Shown one piece after another: positions 1 through 10,705 of a stretch of DNA of 64,000 bases. Origin of the DNA: Tenrec ecaudatus (taxonomy: Eukaryota > Chordata > Mammalia > Afrosoricida > Tenrecidae); the NCBI RefSeq assembly GCF_050624435.1, contig NC_134545.1, positions 84,083,563-84,147,562 of the forward strand, in the 5' to 3' direction. Within the stretch, counting starts at the first letter, position 1; each line of letters begins with the position of its first letter. A program made the position numbers and the translations under genes. The notes under the pieces are model-generated. The model was given only the letters and a program-made list of their open reading frames with translations, searched no databases and was not told the origin of the DNA.

Positions 1-98
1 GGCCTCCAAAGGCCTTCGGTTCTTATAATCCTCCAGAGGGCCTCCAACACATTGCGGTAGCGCGCGGCCGGGTCGGGCTGTAGGCTCTGCATCCGGGT
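1..98 (-). CDS. SLC25A28: SLC25A28 (mitoferrin-2) coding exon 2, partial
   Basis: Read on the minus strand, a pyrimidine-rich stretch ending in AG (complement of 99-100) is followed by an open frame beginning [20 protein letters not shown] and continuing [12 protein letters not shown]. This matches the mitoferrin-2 sequence directly after the first transmembrane helix and extends the carrier signature PIDCVK of exon 1 into PIDCVKTRMQ. The junction is phase 0 and exon 1 also ends on a codon boundary, so the exons join in frame as residues 98-129 plus two bases. The window edge cuts the exon, so the 3' splice donor and the rest of the six-helix carrier are not visible. Seen: the sequence and the acceptor. 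Known: this loop leads into the matrix helix of the first carrier repeat. Confidence 0.96.
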
Positions 99-216
99 CT
101 GAAATTACAGCAAGAAGAACATCAGTGAGGCTCATTTCTCACCCAACCTTAACACTTAGGACTTGGAACCTGGCACACCTAATACCTGGAACCATGCCTG
201 GCATGCAGCTGAAACC

Positions 217-366
217 CAAAACCAAACTCAACTGGAGGACAGGGTAGAAATGCCCCTCTGGGTTGCCAAGGCTGTCAGAAAGCTTCATCTTTCTCCCAGA
301 ATAGCTGGTGGTTTTGAACTGCTCACCTTGAGGAGAGCAGCCACTATATGCTATCAGGGTTCCTAC
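217..366 (-). repeat. AfroSINE, degenerate
   Basis: The minus-strand AfroSINE pattern is present in order: aaaccaaactcaac, gacagggtagaa, agcttcatctttctccc and ggtggttttgaactgct. It lacks the outermost 5' end. Confidence 0.85.
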
Positions 367-1139
367 GTCTATCTTGAGTTCTTCCCAAGTCTGTATCCAA
401 CCTTTCTAAGCCTTGGGTCTTTGCTTTTCTTGCCCTTTTCCCCTAGCTACCTTTTTTTCCATTTAAACAAGAACCCCATCACCCCCTCTGAGAACATCCA
501 TGTTTAGTTGATCCATAGTCCCAGCAGCCAACATCAAGCATGTGTTTCAGAAGTTGCTCAGTCCTTTAATCGACTCAGGCTGAAGATTCTTTACAAATGG
601 ATTCTACGTTCAAAAGAGCTATGGGTTGTCCACAATCTACTCTGGGCATCATTTGTAGTAACCAGTCCTAGGCCTGCCTCCTGACCATACACTGCATTCA
701 TCCTTTGGCCTTGGAGGCTGGGTCTGCAAGTGGGGCTCTTGACCGGAGTTGTCGCCTGGCTTCTGGATGCTGCTCTCCTGTCCTGAGAATGAACAGTTCC
801 CCCTGTGGCTAGGCTAGTGGGAGTGTCCATCTGGAAGCCAACCTGCTCTCTGAAACTCAAGGGAGTTCCAGATCTTGACATCGTAGCTCACCGCATTTTA
901 AAACTGGTGTCAGCAACTAAAAAACCAAGTCTCCACAAACATAATCCTGGGGGTCTGGAGGATTCAATGATTTGAGCAGAGGTGTCTGGCAGCTACACGA
1001 TATGACATTTCTAAACACGTTCTGTTGAAATTTGGGGAAATAGAAGACCTCTGTGTATTGATCCACCTTGAGATTAAAGGAGGGCAATGGATAACTGAAG
1101 TTCAATGTCCAGTGTCTGGCATGGGATTCATTCTGTCCC

Positions 1140-1323
1140 TGAAACAATGCTGACACATCTCGACTCTGTAGGGCAGGTGAAAACTGCCCGTGTGTTTCAC
1201 AGGTTGGAAACCTTTATGCGAGTGGAGAGCCTCATCTTTCTCCTGCAGAGAGGCTGGTGGGCTCCAACCGCTGACCTTGCGTTAGCAGTTTATCATGTAC
1301 TTCACTACGCCACCAGGGCTCCT
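1140..1323 (-). repeat. AfroSINE
   Basis: Tail-to-head order on the plus strand: a diverged tail, then gagcctcatctttctcctgc, ccaaccgctgaccttgcg and ccaccagggctcct (the 5' end of the SINE). First of three consecutive minus-oriented copies. Confidence 0.88.
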
Positions 1324-1339
1324 CCCGGACTACAGATGC

Positions 1340-1545
1340 CAAACCAAACTCACTGCCATTTAATCAAGGTTGACCTACAGTGGCCCTATAGAGCAGAGAA
1401 CTGCCCCTGTGAGTTTCTGAGACTGTAACTTGTTGTTGTTGTTGTTTAAGGAGACTGTAACTCTTTACACCAGCAGAAAGCCCCAACATTCTCCCGTGGA
1501 GGGGCTGGTAGTTTTGAACTGCTGACCTTGAGGTTACTCACCCAC
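1340..1545 (-). repeat. AfroSINE with internal TTG repeat
   Basis: Begins aaccaaactcactgcca and ends in the tRNA-like ttttgaactgctgacctt. A (TTG)n tract at about 1430-1447 is bracketed by two copies of gagactgtaact, so a local duplication has lengthened the middle of the SINE. Confidence 0.88.
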
Positions 1546-1726
1546 TACCATCGAGTCAATATTGACTCATCGTGACTCCCCTGTGGGTTTCCCAGACTGA
1601 AACTGTGGACGCGAGTAGAAATAGAAAGCCCAGTCTTTTTTCCAAGGAGCTGCTGGTGGTTTTGAACTGCCAACTACACAGATCACTGCCCAACCCGGAA
1701 CCACTACACAGGCCGGGGTCCTTAGG
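1546..1726 (-). repeat. AfroSINE, third of a tandem run
   Basis: Contains accatcgagtcaatattgac, the core with gtgggtttcccagactg, and ggtggttttgaactgcc. It abuts the preceding copy. Confidence 0.86.
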
Positions 1727-1769
1727 CACTAGAACTATGTGAGACAGCTGTGTCTGCAACAGTTCAGAG

Positions 1770-1929
1770 CAGCGGGTCTCCACCTTCGTCATGCCGAGAC
1801 CCTTACACACAGTGCCTCATGTGGTGGTGACCCCCCAACCATAAAATTATGTTGTTTGCTACTTCATCACTGTCATTTTGCTACACTTTTGACCCAAAAG
1901 GGTGGAGCCCCCCAGGTCGAGAGCTGCTG
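1770..1929 (-). mobile_element. SPIN-like non-autonomous hAT element, degenerate
   Basis: Terminal inverted repeats CAGCGGGTCTC and GAGAGCTGCTG bracket a body with the family landmarks ggtggtgacccccc, accataaaattat and cttcatcactgtcattttgc. The flanking octamers gttcagag and gtgtagag match at 6 of 8 positions, consistent with an 8-bp hAT duplication. Confidence 0.85.
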
Positions 1930-2339
1930 GTGTAGAGAGTGAGTACCTGGTAGGGAGGGATAGGGACAATGTGAGAGAGGGATAGGGACAATGGATATCT
2001 GACCATAGTTGAAAGTCCTGCTTCATGCTAGTCATTGGATTCCGCCTGGATTTACAAATCTGCATCTTCCTGGTGGCCGAGTGGAGACCCAAGAGTAATA
2101 ACCTTCACAAGCACATGGGAGCAAAGGAACTAACCAGGCGGACAAGTCGGGGTGAGCCCTAAGCGATCCACATTCCTCCCGAATTTGTTCCTCCAGCTAC
2201 CAACAAGGACCTAAAAACTCGGCACGTGACGCATCGCAGGTACAGTTCCAGGAGAAATGTGCAGGGTCACCGATAGCAAGGATCGACGCAGAACACGCCT
2301 CTCCCGGAGAGGGACGAACAGCAGAAACGTGACTGCGGG

Positions 2340-2585
2340 ACACCGTGGAGGGTGTAAGATATGGAAATAACAATAAATTATAACCTATCAAGGGTTCTCC
2401 AGAGTGGGGGGGAAGAAAGAGGGGCTGACACGAAGGGCTCAAGTAGAAACAAGATGTTTTGGAAAAAAAAAAGAAGAAATGATGATGACGACATGCGGAC
2501 ACATGTGCTTGACACAGTGGATGCATGGATGGTGATAAGAGCTGCAAAAGCCCCCAATAAAGTGATTTCTTTTTTAAAAAGAAAG
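2340..2585 (+). mobile_element. L1 3' end (tenrec-type 3' UTR)
   Basis: Contains the family tail: gaagggctcaagtagaaa, acatgtgcttgacacagtgg, atggtgataagagctgcaaa, then agcccccaataaagtgatt and A-rich sequence. No ORF2 is retained. Sequence from about 2010 may be more diverged 3' UTR. Confidence 0.85.
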
Positions 2586-3284
2586 AAATGTGCCACACAG
2601 TCTGGTATATTCTTGTTCACTTCTCAAACCAAACCACCAGCAGACCTCTTGGATTTCCAACAGACTGCCCTCGCTTTTCTCCCACAATTCCCTCACCTCC
2701 TCACTGCCGGGGCCGGAAGGGGCTTTCGGCTAAAACCCCATCAGAGGAGTTGTGTGAAGAGACCATTGGGCTGTGCTGGGGAGAATGGGTTACCAACTGT
2801 GTGCTTCCACGGCTTTAGTGGAAACGACGTGGGGAAACCTGTTCAGAACTTGCAGTGCTCGGCTGAGCCGGCGGCAAACCGGGGCAGCCAGGCTTGGAAG
2901 GTCTGGCCCTGGGGCCCTGCACCCCCAGGAGAAAAGTAGGTGTGGGTTAAATTACCGTGAGCATGTTCCCCAGCTCCCCCATCTACCAACAACTCCCATT
3001 CAATGAAAATACATGCTGATGGCGAGACACTGGGAACAAGCGATGTCAAAAGTAAATAAAAATAAGTAAGTCCCCGCCCCCCAAATTTGTGAGCCAGTAA
3101 ATCTACCTTTTGCAGAAGGATGAAATCACCAAATAAGAATGCCTGAGTAAAGAATGCCTGTGTAAACCACGCCCTGGCTTTGGAGAAAAGCTAAACGGAC
3201 TGGTTGAGAGGTAAGGGTTTGGTAAAAGACAAAAAAAAAAAAAAAGACAAGCCCTGTTTGGGGAAGCAAGCTGTAGGGGGAGCC

Positions 3285-3420
3285 CCAGCTTTCACTGAAC
3301 GTGGCCTTAGGTATGCCACTTAACCACGCTGTGACTCAGTGCTGTCATCTGGTAATATATGGCTTTGTGTTGTACTGACATCTGAATCTCTGAGCTGTTA
3401 GTTCATGTTTAGACTTCACA
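3285..3420 (+). repeat. MIR element, ancient
   Basis: Shows the conserved MIR core pattern: tggccttaggtatgccactt, aaccacgctgtgactcagt, tgtcatctggtaa. Strongly diverged, as expected for a pan-mammalian SINE. Confidence 0.6.
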
Positions 3421-3814
3421 CACCAGGACAGCAATGTCCCTTATAGAAGCCATTTCACACACATACATCCATGACCCTAACCACTAACAAATGAGGTTTC
3501 CTTACCAACGGTGAAACCCAAGAGGGCTGGAACTTGATAGGACTGCCCTTGCTTTTCCGGGTCCTGCCTTTAAACGGGTAAAAGTCTGACCGCTTTTTAT
3601 GGCCAGCAGCAGGAAAATTCTGCATGTTCCTTCTCGGGTTTCTGCTGTACAGGGTCCAGCTTTGGTGTAATTTTTACTTTCATGTTAAATTTTTTCGGTG
3701 GCGATAGGGGCTTTACATGTTCAGCTGTTGATCTGAAGGCCACGTGTTCAAGCACCATTAAGAAACTGTGTACCTCGCTTTGCTTTTGAAATCTGCTTTT
3801 GGAAGATCGTCAGG

Positions 3815-3950
3815 GACATGGGGAGTCAGACCATTTGGGCTCATATCATGACTGTCACTTGCATTATGTGACTTGGGAAATACTTAATTGCTCTAGAGTT
3901 TTTCCAATCATTACATGAAATGAACCCAAGAACAAGAGCTGCTTACTGAA
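3815..3950 (+). repeat. MIR element, ancient
   Basis: The order gggctcatatcatgactgtc, cttgcattatgtgacttggg, aaatacttaattgctctag and tccaatcattacatgaaatg follows the MIR core (tgtgaccttgggcaagt type). Confidence 0.55.
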
Positions 3951-3963
3951 TATTATTCCATAT

Positions 3964-4189
3964 TCAAACTCACTGCCATTGAGTAAACTCTTTTTTCCCC
4001 CACTGAGTAATTCTGACTGACAGCGATCCTATAAGATTGGGTAGAACCGTCCCTGTGGGTTTCCAAGACTGTAATGGTTTAGGGGAATAGAAAGCCTCTC
4101 TTTCTCTTGCAGAGCAGCCAGTGGGTTTGAACTGCTGATCTTGTGGTGAGCAGCCCACTGCATAGCCCACCACATGACCAGGACTCCCG
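3964..4189 (-). repeat. AfroSINE with internal insertion
   Basis: Starts caaactcactgccattgagt and ends accaggactcc. A short pyrimidine-rich insertion follows the first 20 bases. The core has ctataagattgggtagaac and gaatagaaagcctctctttc. Confidence 0.88.
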
Positions 4190-4385
4190 TGGGTATTATT
4201 AGTTGCAAGGAATGCAAATGCAATGCTTCCATTTTCTAACTTTCATTGGAGTACGGATAACCAGTTAGATCTGGGGTCTGAAAAACAAACAAAAAAAACT
4301 ATTGCCCTGTTTGTTCCCTCTTTAACATAGGACAAAAACAGGCATTGCTTTCCCCACCACAGGCTACAAACCAACACCATGGACA

Positions 4386-4580
4386 GGCAGGAGTCTCGGT
4401 GGTACAGTGGCCAAAAAGCCAGCAGTTGGTACCCACCCGCCCCCTTGACGAAAGATGTGGCAGTCGGCTTCAGCCGAGATTATGACCTTGGAAACCCAAG
4501 GCAGTCGGCTTCCCTGTGCCAAAGGGCCACTGCGAGTCAGAATCAACTTGACAGCGGAATTGGTTTTTGTTTGGGTTTGG
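4386..4580 (+). repeat. AfroSINE, plus orientation
   Basis: Starts aggagtctcggtggtacagt and ends cgagtcagaatcaacttgac before a gtttggttt-like tail. It carries the gaaagatgtggcagtcggct variant middle. Confidence 0.88.
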
Positions 4581-4762
4581 TGGGCAGCTGGGTACTTAGC
4601 TAGCCCATTTTCAGATGAGAGCTGAATGCTTTGGGTAACAAAGTCTTGTCCCTCTAAATTTTACAGTCTCAAGTCTGAAGGCTGCCTCTGAGACCCAAAA
4701 AAGGAAAGTGAAATTTATCTGTGCCCCCAAACTCCCACTAAAAAACAAACAAACAAACAAAC

Positions 4763-4905
4763 AAACTCACTGCTCTGGAGTCGATTCTGACTCATGGTGA
4801 CCGTAAAGGACAGGGTAGAAGTGGCCCTGTGGATTTCCGACACTAACTCTTTCTGGGAACAGAAAGCCTCATCTTCCCCTGAGGAGAGGCTGGTAGCAAG
4901 GCTTC
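4763..4905 (-). repeat. AfroSINE, partial
   Basis: Follows a short (AAAC)n run. Landmarks are ggagtcgattctgactcatg, ggacagggtagaagtggccc and cagaaagcctcatcttcccc. The tRNA-like end is missing where the next element begins. Confidence 0.82.
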
Positions 4906-5340
4906 ATGATTACGTGCCCAGCTGCTAAGGGAAAGGTGGGTGGTTCAAACCTGCTACATCAGCGGTTCTCAACCTGTGGGTCGCAACCCCTTTAGGGGTC
5001 ACCCGATTCTTAACAGTAGCAAAATGGCACTGATGAAGTAGCAACGAAAATAATTTTATGGTGGGGGTGGGGGGGTCAGCACCACATAAGGAACTGTATG
5101 AAAGGGTCCCAGCATGAGGAAGGTTGAGAACCACTGGTATACCTGGTCTCCTGGAGGAAGACGTGGCGGTCTGCTTCTGGAAACCCAATGGGCAGCTTCA
5201 CCCTCTGTCGGAGCAGGGTGCTGTGGGTCATGACTAGGCAGCTGGCTGTGGCTGCTGCAATGGGCTGCTAGGAATCGGCATCGACGTGGTTGGGGATTTT
5301 ATAGAGTTGCTATGAGTCAAGAGTCGACTCCGCAGCAAAG
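4906..5340 (+). repeat. AfroSINE split by a SPIN element
   Basis: The 5' part (gctgctaagggaaaggtggg, tggttcaaacctgcta) and the 3' part (gaggaagacgtggcggtctg, gttgctatgagtcaagagtc) lie on either side of the SPIN at 4960-5136. The SPIN therefore arrived later. Confidence 0.82.
4960..5136 (+). mobile_element. SPIN-like hAT element, both termini present
   Basis: 177 bp with terminal inverted repeats CAGCGGTTCTCAACCT and AGGTTGAGAACCACTG. The interior has gtagcaaaatggcactgatg, aagtagcaacgaaaataatt and gaactgtatgaaagggtc. There is no coding capacity, so it is a non-autonomous element. No clean 8-bp duplication is visible here. Confidence 0.92.
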
Positions 5341-5639
5341 GATCTGTTTTATTTTGGTTTCAGCAAGGCCATGCTGACTTCCCATGGTCCCTCACAAGGC
5401 TATTTTTAATCGACTTGAGCATGCTGAGTGCCTGGGGGTGCACACCCTCAGATGGAAGGGCCACATCAGCTTTCATTCACACACACTGCTGGGGATGGGC
5501 TTTAGGGACCAACAGGGACACCTGCCTCCAGTTCTGGGGCACAGCTAGGCTCCTCCCCACCAGCCGCGCAGAATGAAAGAGGAAGTATAGATGGTGGGGA
5601 CTAGAGAACTGGGAAGCCCTTCCTGAAGGAAGGGAATTG

Positions 5640-5785
5640 AATTTTACTGTTTCCCACAGGAGAAAGACAGGACTTTCAAATACCCGGAAACCCAAAGGGG
5701 CAGTTCTACCCTGTCCTACAGGGTCACTTTGAGTCAGCATTGCCTGGATGGCTGTGAGGGTTGGTTGGTTTTTTGTCCCCAGTGT
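5640..5785 (+). repeat. AfroSINE, 3' two thirds
   Basis: Landmarks are acccaaaggggcagttctac, cctgtcctacagggtcactt, tgagtcagcattg and a ttggttggttttttg tail. The tRNA-like head is absent. Confidence 0.85.
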
Positions 5786-7092
5786 CCAAGTGTTGAACAT
5801 ACTTAATGACACCAAATCCTATTGGCATAACTCGTTCCTCCTTACAGCCAATGAAACACCACCATGAATGACAAGTGAAAATGATTCTTCTAAATTAAGC
5901 TCTTGTGTTTTTGAAGACTCGGGAGCAATTTTCTTCCAGATCACATAATTACCTCTTTAATGTGGGCAGGGCTCTGAGGCACGACTGTGATGCAATACAA
6001 CTGCAAAAAAAAAAAAAAAAAAAACCAACCCCCTCACCCCCCTCTTTTTACAACAAAAATTCCACAGCTTTATCTAAAACTCTAAGACGTATTTTCAGGG
6101 CAGTTCTAACCGCGGGAGCCTATACCAGACATACCCTAGCAATGCCGCAGTTACTGGAGACATTTCTGGAACGCTCCGAGGTGTTTCCTCGGGAGAAAAC
6201 CAGCCTCCTTGTATCCTGGCTCCTACCCCAGCTCTTTGACCCGCTGCCGCAGTTCGGTTACCCATTTCCATCTTCTACCTTATTTACCAGATTTGATCCG
6301 TTCTGGTCTCAGTGACTAAGAACCAACCCCATCTGATCACAGGAAAGTGATTTCCCCCCTAGGGAGGTACACCGAAATATCCTAGAGGGATTACTCAGAG
6401 AGGACTGGATTAAACGTTTACAGCAGCATTTTTGTGTAAAGATATGGAAGGTGGGTAGGCCTAAACCAGCCTCCCAAGGTAACTACAGTAACGGGCTGGA
6501 TGCTTAAAGATTAATACATTGCAGTACTGTGCTTAAGTCGGTCACGATTACACTGTATTTCTCAAGCCACTGAAGCATTTTCATCCCCTCCCCTGCCTCA
6601 TTTGCCAACTACCAATCCTGAAACAGCACTTTAGACCCCGCAGTATAGGTGATGTGAGGTTGCTTTGCAGTTAGATGCTAACTTTTGGCTAGCTGTTATT
6701 AATAATTCAGTCATTCAACCTTGAGTCTGTAAAACATCTGGATCTTTCTTATTTGCCCGTGTTCATTTCACACATCAGTATTATTAGAACATCACCCATC
6801 CTCTCCTGTCTCAGGGCTGCTACTGCTTGTTTCTATTTCTCTCCATTGACAAGGACATTTAACGGTCATGGGTCACGTACATTTACCGCCTTCTCAGTGG
6901 CCCTGGCAATAAGCAAGCCTATGCCTGTCATCCATACACCTACACGAGCACCAGTGCAGGACCCAGGGGGGAGCAGACGAGATCTCTCTATTTTCTGAGT
7001 TGTGACTTTCCTCCCTTGGAAGAGTTACCAATTTCCCAGTCGAAGGAGGAATCTTCTGGAATAATTTAGCTGTTACCCTTAACATTTAAGTT

Positions 7093-7260
7093 GCTATTAG
7101 GTGCCAGCCAGTCGATCCCTACTCACGGTGACTTTATATACAACAACAACAAAAACACTGTCCAGTCCTGAGCCATTTGGTCACTTCATTGCTGTTTAAG
7201 CTCATTGTGTCCATCCATCTCTGAGGGCCTCCCTCTTTTGCACTGACCCCCAACATATAA
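7093..7260 (-). mobile_element. RTE/BovB LINE 3' fragment
   Basis: On the plus strand it reads ttgctattaggtgccagcca, gatccctactcacggtgact, then cactgtccagtcctgagcca. This is the reverse complement of an RTE 3' end, shared with the fragments at 34128, 44706 and 50395. Only the terminal part survives. Confidence 0.7.
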
Positions 7261-8224
7261 AGGAGACGCCAATCTCAATCATACTAGTTCAACAGCTCCC
7301 CACCCCCATTCACTTTCATCTTCACTTCTTGGGGCTAAAGCACATGAACTGTAAGGAACACAAACCTGCCTCTCTCATCACCCAATTTCTACAGAACGAC
7401 CTGACTTCTGTGGCCATGAAGCTGGATGAAATTCCTGGCATACACATGGGACCCCCTTCCACCTTCGTCAGACGTTTCTACTTTCCAGGCCTCTCCCTTG
7501 TCACTAAGCAACTTTTGCTTTTGCGTCCCCATCAGGTGGCAAAAGAGTTCCGTCGCTCGTGGTTAGGGGGTCAACGTGCTCCCTGCAGATACACAGCCCT
7601 AACCCCGGCTCCGTTTTTATATCCAGGAAATAGGTGGGGTATCATGTTCGCTGCGCAGAGAAACCGAAAGCTTTTCCAGAATGCAGTCTTTCCCATCCAT
7701 TTCCAGCAGGGAATTATCAACTCAGGCACAACGATTTCCAACAACGCACCAGTTAAGGTTGAATAGGAGGATCAGGGGGCTAGCTGAGAGAGTCCGAGTT
7801 CGAGCTCCTGCCTCGTCACTCCAAGCAAAGTCTCGGGAGCTAGTAGAAAGCACTTCCCTGCAGAACCGCTCAAGCCATCAAGAGAGACTTTCCCCGTAAC
7901 GACTTGGAGGCACTTACCTGTTTTCCGGAAGACCACTCCCCCACCCCGCACCTAGTCCTGTTCAGGGCTGGTTGGGATCCCGAGTTTTGGCCGCCAGATT
8001 TTCAAACCAGGGTCCCTATTCAGATTTCATCACGGGTTAGAAGCGGGTCTCGGTTCCTAACTGCAATCAACTCCCTGTGGCGATCTTGCCGAGCGGTGCG
8101 CTGGTTCCAAGTGCTGCTGGCAGGAACCCGTTAGGACCCTAGGGCAGCGCTGGACCCTGCTCCGCACAGGACCCAGGGGTCGAGTCAGCCCCACGCCGGG
8201 TTCGGAGCCCGGTCCAGGTCTCAC

Positions 8225-8515
8225 CTTGACGCAGTCGATGGGGTACATCACGCAGTGTTCCAGGATCCCTGCCACGGCGCCCGCCACCATGTGCGTGGTG
8301 ACAGTGGCTCCAGCAGGCAGAGCCTCGTAGTCCGGGTCGGAATCTGGATCCTGCCGTACCGGGGGCCTGCAGGCCCCGGATTCCCCGCCGCCGGCCCCTC
8401 GGCCCACGCCCCTCTGCAGCCACCCGTCCAACAGCGCCGACTCCCCGGGGCTCCGCCCCGGCCCAGCCGCCGGTCCCCCCGCCACACCGCCGGCCCCCCG
8501 CCCCTCCAACTCCAT
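8225..8515 (-). CDS. SLC25A28: SLC25A28 (mitoferrin-2) coding exon 1
   Basis: Mitoferrin-2 imports iron across the mitochondrial inner membrane for haem and Fe-S cluster synthesis (family knowledge). This exon encodes residues 1-97, starting [14 protein letters not shown] with a Gly/Ala/Pro-rich N-terminal extension. An acidic patch follows around residues 56-65 ([11 protein letters not shown]), then the first transmembrane helix (about 72-91, [18 protein letters not shown]) and the signature PIDCVK at 92-97. The donor AAG|GTGAGA lies at 8224 and the exon ends on a codon boundary, joining the exon at 1-98 in phase 0. I chose the ATG at 8515 because the protein then matches mammalian mitoferrin-2. 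An in-frame ATG at 8668 exists upstream but overlaps a CCAAT box. Kozak position -3 is T, with G at +4. The exon is very GC-rich and sits in a CpG island. Confidence 0.97.
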
Positions 8516-8980
8516 CCACCCGCGCCGGCTGCGGCACCCACCCCCGCCGCCGCTGCCGCTGCCGCCGCCGCCGCCCCCCGGCCCCGTCTCGTCTGCCTCA
8601 GGCGCGGCCCAGAGAGTCCGGGGCCTCCGGCTCCCGCTGGCGCCGCGGCCCCGCCCCCATGCAACCATTGGCGCGGCTGCTGTCCTAGCCCCACCCCTTC
8701 CCACACGTAGGAAAAACGCGCCCCTGGTATTAGCGAAGTTGCCTGTCTTTCATCTCAGATCCCGCCCCTTCCCCTTTGATCTCGCAAGCTTCTTGTTTAT
8801 TGGTCATTGATTGGCCAATATCGAGGATTAGCCCGCCTCCGACATCTCGCTCTCTCTTTTTTGGTGGGGGAGAGTTCAGGGAGGCGGCGGGAGAATTTAG
8901 GCTAAACTTTGATAGGCTGAATCACTCTAAGCACTGGGGCCGCGGCCATTGGCCCGTGCAGCGTCCGCAGCCGATTGGCT
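8516..8980 (-). promoter_or_regulatory. SLC25A28: SLC25A28 promoter and 5' UTR region
   Basis: This is the CpG-rich segment directly upstream of the start codon. Inverted CCAAT boxes (attgg on the plus strand) occur at 8667-8671, 8799-8803, 8810-8814, 8948-8952 and 8974-8978. Positions 8810-8819 form the palindrome attggccaat, giving CCAAT on both strands. GC boxes (ccgcccc type) occur near 8651 and 8762. No TATA box is evident. The layout suggests an NF-Y and Sp1-type housekeeping promoter. The exact start site is not determinable; it probably lies between 8560 and 8800. Confidence 0.75.
8543..8580 (-). repeat. CGG/GCN triplet tract in SLC25A28 5' UTR
   Basis: The plus strand reads ccgccgccgctgccgctgcc followed by further ccg units, so the transcript would carry an interrupted (GGC)n run about 30-70 bases before the ATG. 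Two ctg interruptions are present. Confidence 0.85.
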
Positions 8981-9700
8981 ACAGGAAGAGGGCCGGCCGC
9001 CGGGGGACCCAAGAGGCCGGGTTCGGGCCCTTGGTTGGAGCCCGTGGAGCTGCGGGCGCCGCGAGCGGGCTCGCGTGACAGGCGGTACGGAGTCTTCAAG
9101 GTCAAACGGCCGACGGATGCTGTTAGTCCAGTCGCCGGCCGCACGCCGGCGCGCCATCCGGCCCGAGAACTCAACTCCCGCGGGATCTCGTGACCGGCGC
9201 GAAGACGCGCGGCCCGGAAGCGGTTCAGGAGCCGCGGGCCGCCGCCTGCTCGCCGCCCCGGCGGCCCTGGAGCGGCTCCGGCCGTGACGCCCAGCCCGCA
9301 GGCGCCAAGACCCGCGCTTCTAGCACCCGGGCGCCCGGCCCGGGACCTTGCACCCGAAGTGGCTCCGGAAACGCAGCTGTGCTGGAATGAATGCCTTCTC
9401 CCGGTCCCGGGCGGTCCGGGATCTGGAGGCGGGGAAGGAGACGCCGAAAGGGGCGGGACGGCTCCGAGGTGGCGGACCGGTGGGGAGGCCGGGCTGGAGG
9501 CTGCCCTGTGACACAGCAGTGAAAGTATGGCGACCGGTGGAGCTCGAACGGACGAGCTGCTCCTGCGCGGGAAGCATCAGCATCAGGTCGTCTAGCTGCG
9601 CCGCCGACCGTCTCCACTGCCTGGTGGTGATCGCCTGTCATGTCCAGAGGGCCCTTGCTCCCGCTAGGGCCCCGCCAGTTTAAGAACACCACCCAGTGGC
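8981..9700. other. Distal part of the CpG island, no gene assigned
   Basis: Very GC- and CpG-rich sequence continuing away from SLC25A28. Open frames exist on both strands, but they overlap one another and resemble no protein I know, as expected where stop codons are rare. It could hold a divergent noncoding transcript start, but no splice donor stands out. Confidence 0.6.
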
Positions 9701-10705
9701 ATGACCCCCTCCCGGGCTGTGACGGTGCCTCTGCGGTCTGCGCTGAACCGAGACGCCACCAGCCACCCAGCTACTCTCGGACTGCGGCAGCCTGCTTCCG
9801 AGATCTCGTCCCCGGAGCGTGTTTGCACAAGCTCGCCGTGTCCAGCACTGCCCTTGCTACCTGTCTTACCGGGATGATGATGCACTTCTCAACTTTACCA
9901 TTTTGGCTCCCCTCTTACCCCCATACAAAAGTAAATACAAAAGTTTTTTTTTTTTTAAAGAAGCAGAGGCCTAGAGAAAGGCTAAATTTAAAAGCGGTTA
10001 TGTGAGGAAACCGTTTTTCACCTATTCACTTCCTCAGTGATTATTAATACCTGAGTCATGACCTTTTGGGAAGTTAACCCACAAATCCTTTTGTCCTTCT
10101 TCCCCCTTGCGCGTTGCATAGAATTTTTGAGTTGGCAGAGCCCCTGAAAGTAACTCGTGGACACCCCAGGGTCCATTAACCTCAGGTTAAGAACCTCTCC
10201 ACCGCATATTCAATCTTCCCTCTCTAGTTTATTGCTCTTGAGAAATGATTGGGTGTCACAAAAAAGCAGCCCAGTCAATCTGGCTAGAATACATTCCCTT
10301 TACAGCCAAGTTAACTCCAGTTATGATCTGTACTTGGTTTGGCTCTTTCCTTACCCTCCAGATTTTTTTTAACTCCTTTATTCAGTGGTTCAAATAATCT
10401 TTCTGATCCCAACGTTGTTTGCTGGCATTTTAAACAGGTTTCACGCTTGGCCCTAGTGAGCAAGCCACCCTGGAACTTTCCCCAGAGTGGCTTCAGGAGC
10501 CACTCTGTGTGACCATTTAAGCTGCTCAGTCTTCTCTCACCACTGAGAAAGAACAGTGTGTGTGGGGGGGGAGGTTGGTGGGGGGGACTACCTCGTCTTT
10601 ATTACCTTGGGGAATTTGACCATTCCCCGTGTTTCTCTCTTTGAATCATTGAATTCTCATCTGCATTTCTCTCATTGCATACTTTCAAACTGAAATGTCT
10701 GTGTG
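9701..10705. other. Intergenic, nothing recognised
   Basis: GC content falls after about 9900. Apart from a short T run near 9942 I see no repeat family, RNA gene or coding similarity. Confidence 0.5.

Larger units (their letters stand above)
99..8224 (-). other. SLC25A28: SLC25A28 intron 1
   Basis: An 8.1 kb phase-0 GT-AG intron between coding exons 1 and 2. It is largely interspersed repeats: AfroSINEs at 217-366, 1140-1726, 3964-5340 and 5640-5785, SPIN copies at 1770-1929 and 4960-5136, an L1 3' end at 2340-2585, MIR remnants near 3285-3420 and 3815-3950, and an RTE fragment at 7093-7260. In 366-1140, 1940-2340, 2585-3285, 5785-7090 and 7260-8000 I see no exon, RNA gene or recognisable coding similarity. 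Confidence 0.93.

Noticed and set aside
2361-2939. 192-aa plus-strand frame
   Set aside because: Its first third is L1 3' UTR and A tail; the rest has no similarity I know.
8255-8710. Plus-strand 151-aa frame with an alanine run
   Set aside because: It is the antisense of SLC25A28 exon 1 and its CGG tract.
8902-9692. Several 70-155 aa frames on both strands
   Set aside because: Same CpG-island effect beside SLC25A28. No recognisable protein and no consistent coding frame.
9100-9700. A divergent protein-coding gene sharing the SLC25A28 promoter
   Set aside because: No homologous protein, start context or convincing splice donor. In the known gene order the next gene is ENTPD7, 27 kb away.
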